Below are positions 55,860 through 64,000 of a stretch of DNA of 64,000 bases, in pieces (within the stretch, counting starts at the first letter, position 1; every line of letters begins with the position of its first letter). Under the pieces are notes generated by a model. It made no database searches and was not told where the DNA came from. It was given only the letters and a program-made list of their open reading frames with translations. Where the stretch lies: positions 7,013,501 to 7,077,500 of the forward strand of contig JAVTVX010000019.1 in the NCBI GenBank assembly GCA_033439265.1. The letters run 5' to 3'. The translations under genes were made by a program, and so were the position numbers. The stretch is from Dillenia suffruticosa. Lineage: Eukaryota > Streptophyta > Magnoliopsida > Dilleniales > Dilleniaceae.

Positions 55860-56135
55860 TATTAGTGACGGAAATATCCGTCGTTGATAATAAAGATTCC
55901 GTCACTAATTTTGTCGTTGAAAATCTTCTCGCTAAATATTATTGATAAAAAACTATCGATCGCTTATTTTTCCGACGGATTAGCGACTGAGATTTTTCCG
56001 TTTTTAAAAATTCTATCACTAATTCGTTGTTGATAGTTTTAATCTCTAAATTTAGTGATGGATTAGCAATGAAAATTTTTCATTGTTAAAATTCGTTTTG
56101 CTAATTTTCGTTGTTAATACCATTTTTTTGTAGTG
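55860..56135. mobile_element. end fragment of a second CACTA-like element
   Basis: The right terminus CCATTTTTTTGTAGTG (to 56135) is again CACTACAAAAAAATGG on the minus strand. The subterminal motifs differ from the large element (TTAGTGACGGA, GTCACTAATT, CGACGGATTAGCGAC). The opposite terminus is not seen, so this is a truncated or solo end. Confidence 0.65.
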
Positions 56136-56149
56136 ATAAAAGAGGGTAA

Positions 56150-56413
56150 TTATAAAAGTGCCCCACATAGAATATATTGTATAATTAAACAAAACCTATC
56201 AAGACAAGACCGTAGAAAATTTTGAGAGTCTGCAACTAAGTGCTCCATGCTAGCTTGAGGGTAAGTAAAGTGATCCTCAAGGGGTGAAAAGAGTGCCAAA
56301 CCTTCAGGAAGAGTTGACACACAACCAAAAAAGCATATCTTGATGGCATAACCGCACATAAGACTTAGGTTCCAGCTCGACGGGTTTCTCAACTTTGGAA
56401 AAAATCTTTCCAT
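56150..56413 (-). CDS. unrecognised ORF (87 aa)
   Basis: An open frame starting MERFFPKLRNPSSWNLS with PEGLALFSPLEDHFTYPQ in its middle. It does not look low-complexity, but I do not recognise it. It sits right beside a CACTA end and could be a captured or relict host exon. No function is proposed. Confidence 0.2.
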   Translation of the reverse strand: MERFFPKLRNPSSWNLSLMCGYAIKICFFGCVSTLPEGLALFSPLEDHFTYPQASMEHLVADSQNFLRSCLDRFCLIIQYILCGALL

Positions 56414-56478
56414 GTTTGATCATATGATACCCATAATTTCTCCCTTCAACTTGATGGGTACTGCGGTATGTTACAAGA

Positions 56479-56518
<40 letters not shown>

Positions 56519-57925
56519 TGTTTGCATGGGAGAGAAGAATTTTCGGTCTGATTTTTGTTTTTTTTGCCCCTTTTAATGTTTCATGGTTTGTTTATTCTTC
56601 TCGGGATCATTTTTTTTTGTTTCTCAGTCGAAATGAGATGGTGAAGAAAGAAGAGAGAAAAGAGAAAGTGAGATAATGGAAAGCAGTGGCCGTCATCAGA
56701 GAGATGAAGAGAAAAACCTTAGGTCTAATTTTATGCTTTTCTTCTTTCAAATCTGTCATGGATTTTTTTTTTCTTGACCTTCAGTTTGTTTGTTTTTTCG
56801 TCTTTAGATTTTTTTTTTCCTATGTATCATCTGAAATCAACTACAATGATCTTTAGTGGTTCTCATTATCTTTTAATTGGGAGCTATTCTTTCAAGTGCT
56901 AAACAGATATTTTTTGTACCATCTCAAATCAATGAAAATAATTTACCGAAAACAACCAACTCTAGATATCTGTAAAATTAGTCTATCTTTTCTGTTAAAA
57001 TCAACTATTTTCTTTCTAATATATATACACATATAATTCTCCCTTAAAATTTGATTTTAACAAATTAGTCCTTCCATCCACCGCTCCCAAAAAAAGGGGC
57101 AAAAAATAAATAAATAAAAGAGAAAAGAAAAGGAAGAAAACCAAACTCAAGCAGATTACTATTGTACAAAAAGGTAGTAAACCCCTAACTTTTGTAAGAA
57201 TTTTTTGAATCTATTCGTGATTGTTGGGTAGTAAACCGTTTACATTGCCGGACGCTCTATGACCACCACTGTTATTCTTCTTCTTCATGCTGGTCGGCTT
57301 TATGGTGAGCAAAACGGTAAACCGTAATACATGCTTTCGCTTTGCATATTTAATTGCATTTGAACATTCTACTTGGATGTTGGATTGATTGCCAATGACT
57401 CTCTTTTTCCCTTATTTTTACGGTTTATTAGTTGAGGTTGTCAACAATTTAGCCCGTTTTCGAATGGTGTGGCACAGTTATTTAGGGTTGTTTAGGACTG
57501 AACTAAATGAGCAATTAAAAGGACATTGATCAAACTGTTTCATAATTCTTATTCTGGTTGCTAATATGACAGAAAAAGCTTAGCCATTTCTATTCTAACA
57601 TCAATTATTTTCTGCATTCGTTTATCTCCGGAGAACTGTGTAATTTGTTTATTTATTTATTTATTTTATCAAACTCAGTGCGAGGATGAAGGGAAGAACA
57701 CGAGGTGGGATTTTATTTTATTTGAACACGTGAATTTGTCACATGCTTATTTTTTATTCGTGTAATAAATTAAACTATTTCTTAAGTTGCATGGGAACAG
57801 TAAAACATAAAAATACATGTATCCATAAAAATTTAAACCATTTAAACACGAGTTCTTAACTATTCGGGTATTCACTAATTAAACTATAGAGAGGCAAATT
57901 ATTAAACACCGGGATAACATGCAGG
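56414..57925. other. intergenic region with (GA)n tract
   Basis: No gene supported. It contains a (GA)n run at about 56482-56515 and T-rich stretches, otherwise AT-rich unique-looking DNA. Confidence 0.55.
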
Positions 57926-57934
57926 AAAAAAAAG

Positions 57935-58057
57935 GTCAACTACAACCAATGAGTTCTAACTTAATTAACACCATCTCCATTCTTTCATAAGAATCTCATG
58001 TTTAAATCTGTCTATGTAAAAAAAAAACAAAAAACAAAAAAAAAAAAAGTCAACTAC
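57935..58057 (+). mobile_element. 5'-truncated SINE S3
   Basis: GTCAACTAC occurs at 57935-57943 and 58049-58057. Between them is a 105-bp insert ending in a long A-rich tail (58016-58048). Insert text AACACCATCTCCATTC...TCTGTCTATG-poly(A) is non-coding. The short duplication extends into A runs on both sides. Confidence 0.6.
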
Positions 58058-58752
58058 GTTAAGGCTTTTGGGAATTTTGAAAATATAAGGAATAACTTGC
58101 CAAAAAAGTGAATTAAAGAAGCTTTTGCAAATATTGTAATCACACGGGCCAATTTGTCAATTTCGCAAACCATGGGGGGTCTAATTGCAGTTTTCGCTTC
58201 AATAATTAATTAAAGGGCTACGCCTAGTCTAATTCATATATGCTCTTGTAAATGTTCCCTATCACAAATCCTAGTTCTTAAAGATCTGAGAATGCCAGTG
58301 TGACTAGATCCCAACCACGAGAACATAAGAAATAATTTATACTGAAAAAAGATCACCTTACCCAAAAAATATTAAAGTTATTTTGGCTGCAATGAATAAC
58401 ATAACCTTTTTTAAAAAATAATTTATTGGTGCAATTTCGTGCATTCCGCATGGTCTCAATAGAATAAATGATACAATATGTCCCAATTACTGGTCCTGGA
58501 AAGAGTTATGGTGAATCTACTCGTTCCAGAATGATCAGTCTAGCATAAATCAGTTCATGATAAACAATGTACCTATGATTGAAGAACTCCACCTTGCTTA
58601 CAACAATTTGGCTTGTACCGCCCCATTTGCTTAGTGTGAAAATACTAAGCATTGGAGTTTCAAATAGGAAAATGCATAAAGTTTCAAGATATGTCAATAC
58701 ATCCGGTTGAAGTTCCCGTAAATTTGGTGGTTAAATATGCATCAAATAATAC
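58058..58752. other. intergenic region, nothing recognised
   Basis: AT-rich DNA. The short minus frame 58506-58697 has no recognisable product. Confidence 0.5.
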
Positions 58753-58867
58753 AACAACGCTGGTCTTTTTTTTTTTTTTTTATACAAGTATTTGAATATG
58801 GAATCATCAAGTTGGGAAATGAGATTTGTACCATTAGACTGTCACTTGGGAACAACGCTGGTCTTTT
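58753..58867 (-). mobile_element. 5'-truncated SINE S4 with perfect 17-bp target duplication
   Basis: AACAACGCTGGTCTTTT is present at 58753-58769 and 58851-58867 without mismatch. The 81-bp insert begins with poly(T) and reads, on the minus strand, CCCAAGTGACAG...CTTGTAT-poly(A): a truncated poly(A) retroposon. Confidence 0.85.
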
Positions 58868-59529
58868 CCTAGACAGCTAAAACACCTACTGCAATCAACA
58901 ATTAGTTGGAATCACTATTCGTTGCACATTAGCTCTATACTCCAACCACTATTATTTCCCTGTTCCAGTAAGAACATCCCCCACAGATCTCAAACCATCA
59001 TTCTGGCTTATACAAAGTAATCTACCGTTCTCTTAGGTTTTCCTCCAATCCTCATGGCATTATCCATGTCCATGTTATCAGTCCTCATTGAGTCTTTTTC
59101 TCTTTGTTACACTTGATCAAATAATTTCAATGTATTTTCCTGCAAGTAGAACTGCCACTAGTTTCTGACAATAGTTCTTTTACACAATAACATAAACAAA
59201 TAATAGAGAAAATGGATGAAGAGTGAAATTCTTTTGTAGCACATACCTGCCAATGAATTTGATCAAATGGATGCATTATGTTTTGGATTTACTTCCAACC
59301 ACGTCACAGCCAAGGAATTAGATGGGGTTTTCAAGTCTTGAAAATATTTAGAAGGTCTAAAAACCATAATTTTGAAATTATTGAAGTTTAGTGCTCTTAA
59401 CTCGACAAGACAGGCCAAATGCTCCCTACTCACAACAATACAACTATAAGTGGTAATTTTTTTTAATAAAAATCGATTATAAATTAATAGACAAAATGAA
59501 CCACTGGGCTACTCACTGGGAAATTTCTC

Positions 59530-59569
<40 letters not shown>

Positions 59570-59870
59570 AATCTAAAGAACATCACAAATATGAACAAAG
59601 CCTGAATGTACTAATTAATATCACCCTGCCATTTAGGGAATGAAGTATACTATGCAAACTTCCCTCAAAATTGGGTAAAATTTCAAGAAAATTTGGAAAA
59701 TGCCTATCATATGATGCCTCAGCAAAAACATCCGCAACCATCAAAGAGCTTTTGCAGACAAAAAACAAAATCACCTAAAAGCCACTTGAGGCAGGGGAAG
59801 GGTTTAGGGCAATTAAAAACTCTACAATTAGGCTTATAATAGGGTGATTGTGGTTGGAACAATATTTAGG
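58868..59870. other. non-coding region downstream of the broken kinase
   Basis: It contains an A-homopolymer of roughly 35-38 bases (about 59532-59568) and no recognisable kinase exons on the minus strand. In particular I see no HRD, DFG or APE segment. Confidence 0.6.
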
Positions 59871-59879
59871 TTTAAAGAA

Positions 59880-60949
59880 ACACAAATAAACATGCGTAAT
59901 TTTCCACCCTCTGCTCAAAACATGCATCAAGTTCATCACCAGAAAAGAAAGTATCATTACTTTGAATAATGTTAATAAATATGCTGTGAACATAATCAGG
60001 CCTGGAAGACCTATGAGAATCAACACCAGCAACAGGAGACAGATGTTCCTGCAGACCGCTGTTTGCCATAAACTCATAAACCAGCAGCTTATGACTATTA
60101 TCTGAACAGTATCCAATCAAAGCAAACCAATGTTGGGTACGAAACCGACTCAACAGCTCTACCTAAAATCCCACAATTATCAACAAATCTCTCATTAACC
60201 CAGAAAATAACACACAAAAGAAGCAAGTAAAACACAATCCAATGCTCTAATTCTTTGATATAAGTTGATATGTTTGAACATCATCTCGACTTTGAACTCA
60301 TCTATGCCTTGCTTTCCGGCACGATCCATTAATTTAACTGCAACCTTACGGCCATTATAAAGCACTCCTCTATAACAGACCCAAATGCACCATACCCAAT
60401 CGTATTGGACTTTCCGAATCCACCGGTTGCCAAATGCAACTGATTATAGGTAAACACCTGAAGCCCTTTCTCTGTTGCATCTTGTATACTTGAAAACCCA
60501 TTTTTAGTTTCAACCTCCTCCCCTAAAAACAACACCCAAAAACACACTACTCATGCCATTAATTCTCAGAGCCTTTCGAAAGTAGCAGCTTTTTTCGATT
60601 CAAATGTTGAAATGCAAGAAATGATTTCTAAGAATAGAAAGCAACCCGGATTTTTGCCTTTGTTTCTGAGACCAAACGAAGAACAAAATTTTAAAACGAA
60701 GACAGATTCTGCTAAAGAGAACTGGCCCTTTTGAAATTTCAAGCATTTGGAGACTTTATTGCGAATGTAGCAGTAATAACTCAAGGCAATGAGCAAGGAA
60801 GCCACGGCAAGGGAAGCAAGAACGACGAGTGCTACGAGCTCATAAAGAAAACCCCCATTCGGTTCAGCTTTCTTCACTTCTCTTCTCTGAGCTCGCTCGC
60901 TCTCTCTCTCTCCCTGCCTTCCCTCAACTGGTTGAGTAATTGGTGGCAT
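59880..60949 (-). pseudogene. membrane-anchored receptor-like cytoplasmic kinase, truncated
   Basis: Minus strand. Exon 1 from ATG 60949 encodes a short charged N-terminus, then a transmembrane helix (about residues 37-62, ELVALVVLASLAVASLLIAL) and CYIRNKVSK. Exon 2 (about 60285-60522) gives KGLQVFTYNQLHLATGGF, GYGAFG (glycine loop) and VAVKLMDRAGKQG. A one-base deletion near 60373 shifts the frame between GSV and RGVL, and exon 2 lacks a GT donor. Exon 3 (from 60162) gives VELLSRFRTQHWFALIGYCS and KLLVYEFMANSGLQEHL, then loses similarity after about 60005. The catalytic HRD/DFG half is absent from the window. This resembles the PBL-type plant kinases with an N-terminal membrane segment; as it stands it cannot make an active kinase. 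Confidence 0.75.
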
Positions 60950-60977
60950 TAAACAATTTAGTGAATTATTGACTTCA

Positions 60978-61103
60978 TTTTAACTCAATTTTTTTTTTTT
61001 TTTTTTTTTTTTTGGGTTTTTACCAAGGAGTGGGATCGAATTGAAAAGGGGGAAGGAGGATGAAAGTGGGAGACGAGCTGTCCCGAGAGATTTTTTAACT
61101 CAA
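60978..61103 (-). mobile_element. candidate 5'-truncated retroposon S5
   Basis: TTTTAACTCAA occurs at 60978-60988 and 61093-61103. The 104-bp insert starts with about T25 and reads, on the minus strand, CTCGGGACAGCTCG...TTGGTAAAAACCC-poly(A). It lies just upstream of the broken kinase start. The duplication is short and AT-rich, so confidence is moderate. Confidence 0.45.
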
Positions 61104-62060
61104 ATTTTGAGAACAGCAAATGAGATCACAGTTTGTGCCTAAGGGCCGAGGCCCACAATTTGGCAAACCAAATCAGGCCACATATGTTAAGGGGGTCCAC
61201 TAGTTGACCAATGGAAAGCCATCGATCTCATAAAGGCTTTCATTCTTTATTAGACCATCCCCGAATAATCTTGCTCTGCTTAGAATAAAGTTCATATTAT
61301 CAAATTACCCGTATAACAGACGATCGCTGTATGCACTTGTGATTCGGACTAGGAGTGTATGCAAATCACAAGTGCATGCAAATCACAAGTGCGTTATTAT
61401 TATCATTATTTTTTAATTTCATATCATTTGTGAGGCTGTAGGCACACATTTTATTCCGATGTAACTTGCGCATGAGCATCTATATTTTTTTTTTTGGTAC
61501 AGCATGAGCATCTGTATCAAGTAAACAGAGGGACGATTGGAAGAAAAACCTTTGAGATCTTTAGTAGTATTTGCAGCTTCGACGAGTTGAATTTGAATTA
61601 GCTCAAACTTTGATTTTGAACGAATTCAAATTAGGTATTAAATGGAGATGCATATCGCTACCATGTTCTTGAAAACCAATCTCCAATGTATAAGTGATGT
61701 GATGTGGACCAACGTCCCATAGGTGGTCCTATGTGGGTGGTGGTAGGTCACTAGATTTTCGTAATTAAGGTCTCAAATTCAACTTTTAAAAATAGAAAAA
61801 TTAATTTGAGAGAGTCAATCCCTAAATGTGTTTCACTATGTGTTCGAATGGGATTAAAAAAAAAATAGAAGAGAGAAGGTGATGTGATGTGGGCCTTTGG
61901 GCTTGCACCTGGAGTTAAAGCTTGTCTTGCATTGATGAATTTCACTTCGACCAGCCCACGGGCCATATAGAAACTCCGGTCGACTTCTGGAACAGGCCTC
62001 ATGTGAATCTTCACTTGAGCCTAGGCCAAGTTGCGGTATTGTTTCAATTTCCACAATATA
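61104..62060. other. intergenic region with small repeats
   Basis: No gene. It contains an inverted/direct repeat cluster: ATGCACTTGTGATT (61331-61344), its inverse AATCACAAGTGCAT (61363-61376) and a second near-copy at 61381-61394; plus the tail-only insertion T3. Confidence 0.6.
61470..61517 (-). mobile_element. tail-only SINE insertion T3
   Basis: GCATGAGCATCTATAT (61470-61485) and GCATGAGCATCTGTAT (61502-61517) flank only T10GGTACA (61486-61501). On the minus strand this is TGTACC plus poly(A), the same ACC-poly(A) ending as the SINEs at 46.1 and 62.4 kb. Confidence 0.75.
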
Positions 62061-62492
62061 AGAGCAAGCACCCACCAACAATTATTTTTTTTTATACCAT
62101 ATTTTGGACACTACCCGATATCCAGAGTTTCACTTCGATTAATCTAGACTGACCGCTACAGTAACTCTTTTCGGAGGACGGGTCTTCCAACGGAGAACGT
62201 TTCATACATATGAGGACCCGATACTCCCAGCGGGAGTTGAATCTTGGTCATACTTAAGGGTACTCAACCCACATTCAGTTGTGCCAACCGACGTGGTGAA
62301 AGGGACACTTTTGTCTTTTAACCAGGTCGAAAGTTCGACTCCCCTTGAATACGGAAAAAATAATATTAGGAGACCTCTTCCTCAATTGAGACTCGATAGT
62401 CAGGTCAGTTCGGATTAGTCGAAACAAAATTTTAGATACTGGACGGTGGTCTAGTCATAAGAACCAAAAAAAAAAAAAAGAGCAAGCACCCA
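62061..62492. mobile_element. head-to-head SINE pair inside one 14-bp target duplication
   Basis: AGAGCAAGCACCCA stands at 62061-62074 and 62479-62492, identical. The insert 62075-62478 consists of a minus-strand SINE (poly(T) at its left end, 62084-62092; box A-like TGGCACAACTGA and box B-like GATTCAACTCC on the minus strand near 62220-62283) and a plus-strand SINE (box B-like AAGTTCGACTCC near 62330; ends AAGAACC plus A13). TTCGATTAATC..GACTGACC (left) and its inverted counterpart GGTCAGTTCGGATTAGTCGAA-type sequence (right) show the inverted homology. Confidence 0.85.
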
Positions 62493-64000
62493 ATGAAATA
62501 ATGCAAACAAAAATTAAAGATTATATCAAACGTGGGGTGCGGGTGCGGGTGCGGGTGCAGGAGCGGGTGCTTTTTTTTTGGGGGGGGGGGGTGGGGCGTA
62601 CACTATTAAAAGGTTTGGAGATCAAATACTATTAGTATCAAGATGTTACGAATTTTATATCAAATCTCTAAAAAATTATAAAATAATACTTAAATCCAAT
62701 AAACTCTCTCACTTAACAGATCGATTTTTTGGACTGAATTCTCTTATTTGGTTTGAGTCAATTACTTCGGTCCTAGACACCCGATTGGAGGGTTTTGTGA
62801 ACATGAGCATGAACATTTCCATTGTAAAGTGGAAAAAGGGGGGGGGGGGGGAAAGGAAAACAATGTGTTCACCACCTACCACTTACAAGTACATAATTGC
62901 AACATTCATAGTAAGCGAAAATATTTTTGTTTAGTATTTGCCTTTATCCTTATTATTATTTTTTAAAACTTATTACAATATGTTTAGAGACTTGTCTAGG
63001 TCGGATGCAATCTCTTCGCACTTACTTACGTTGCATTTACACCAAAGTTTATAGGTATCACGATAACTTTATACCTATTTATAGAAAAATTTTATGACTT
63101 TTTTAAAAACTTATATTTTTGATATAAAACTTTTTGTCTTAATTAATAAAATATTATAAGACAAAGCACCATACCACTCAGAAATAAGAAGAGGAATGTG
63201 ATTCCTAAACAAGCCAATTTACTAATGTGTTGAATAAGAGATTGGACATCAAATGATGTGAAACTTTGGTATCATAATTATGGGAACAGGTTCACTAATT
63301 GATACCGCACTCAGTAAGGCCTTTTACAAATAATATCTCATAGATTTATCGATACTCTTTTTCTTTTTGAAGGGGGATTTTTTTTTTTATCCTATCTATT
63401 ATAAAAGTTTAAAAAGTTTAAAATTTGACTGTCGTCTGCAAAAAGTCATAAGTTTTGTAATAAAGTAATTATCAAACATAGGACACATGGTCCGACCATT
63501 TGTGCAGGGAGAAAGTATTTTACTCTGCAGTGATTGAACATGGTCCCCAACCCTTTATTCGTGTACAAGCAAAAAGTCAATAACATGTAATTGATCGAGG
63601 AAAATATGACATAAGTCTAAAAGAGATTGGGGGAAGTTTTATGGTTTAGAGTTCGGAATAATACTTTAACTAGTTTAATGTCATTTGTTTAGGCATTTCT
63701 AGGCAAGACCAGGGTTGGGAGGGGGTGTTCAGACTTTTAAGCCATTAGCATGTTAGTTGTGGGGGGGGGGGGTTGTTGTGAGTTGTGAAAGCTAAGCAAC
63801 ACATTATTTTATTCTAAGATGCCCCCATTTTGAATGCCATTTCATTTGAAGTAATCTTTTTTCAAAGGTTGTTGAATTCAAATGTTAGCATACTCATTTT
63901 TTTTCTATTTATTAACAAAATATAAAATGTTATTAATCTTTGTTAACTCAAATTTAGATTGACTTGCTTAAAGGGGATTATTCTGATATTCCTTTCACCA
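62493..64000. other. right-edge intergenic region with G-tracts
   Basis: No supported gene. It holds a GTGCGG minisatellite (62532-62570, about six units) running into T9 then a G-run near 62580-62597, and further G-runs at 62839-62850 and about 63761-63772. The ORF at 62578-62934 starts in the G-run and is not convincing. Confidence 0.6.

Noticed and set aside
59500-59585. Poly(A) tract of about 36 bases as a SINE tail
   Set aside because: I could not find a target-site duplication on either side of it, so its origin stays open.
61331-61394. ATGCAAATCACAAGTGC direct/inverted cluster as a promoter element
   Set aside because: No gene lies suitably downstream; probably a small local duplication.
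62578-62934. 118-aa ORF starting in a G-run
   Set aside because: It begins inside low-complexity sequence with no recognisable domain or gene context.

Overview
The window is nuclear DNA of a flowering plant. It is probably a eudicot, since the GSK3-like gene reads almost residue for residue like the Arabidopsis BIN2 subfamily, introns are short with GT-AG borders, the sequence is AT-rich, and plant-specific repeat families are abundant. There are no bacterial operons, rRNA genes, tRNA genes or CRISPR arrays. Two host genes look intact as far as they can be seen. One is a group II SHAGGY-like/GSK3 kinase on the minus strand (11 coding exons, about 502-6078, last exon off the left edge). The other is a three-exon secretory class III peroxidase on the minus strand (46564-48234, 317 aa). 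A third host gene, a membrane-anchored receptor-like cytoplasmic kinase (about 59900-60949, minus), appears broken.

Layout: 1-6.3 kb is the GSK3 gene and its GA/CT-rich 5' region. 6.4-9.9 kb is AT-rich intergenic DNA. 9.9-32 kb is a graveyard of truncated, nested retrotransposons: a long copia LTR with its 3' pol end (minus), a copia 5' LTR with gag (plus), a SIRE-like copia (minus), an RTE-type LINE 3' end (plus), a second SIRE-like copia (plus) whose LTR is interrupted, a copia of the same family as the plus element (minus), and a Ty3/gypsy element lacking its integrase core (minus). 32-35.6 kb is degenerate repeat DNA. 35.9-43.7 kb is one complete copia element with two LTRs, PBS, PPT and a perfect 5-bp target duplication. 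43.7-50 kb holds the peroxidase gene. 50.1-55.6 kb is a CACTA (En/Spm-type) DNA transposon with a dead Ptta/En-Spm transposase gene, subterminal repeat arrays and a GC-rich block. 55.6-64 kb holds a second CACTA end, the broken kinase and many small poly(A) retroposons.

The most notable non-genic signals are these: (i) five TGACGTCA palindromes at exactly 12-bp spacing in the leader of the complete copia element, resembling an as-1/TGA-factor array; (ii) a set of SINE insertions with clear target duplications, including a head-to-head inverted pair inside one duplication and insertions that consist only of the last few bases plus the poly(A) tail; (iii) a CACTA element whose terminal array plus GC-rich block matches the upstream/downstream control-region layout of maize Spm; (iv) clusters of GTCGAC-centred motifs in a SIRE-like LTR and 3' region; (v) nonsense mutations and LTR differences that are nearly all C-to-T or G-to-A, as expected of methylated, silenced DNA.
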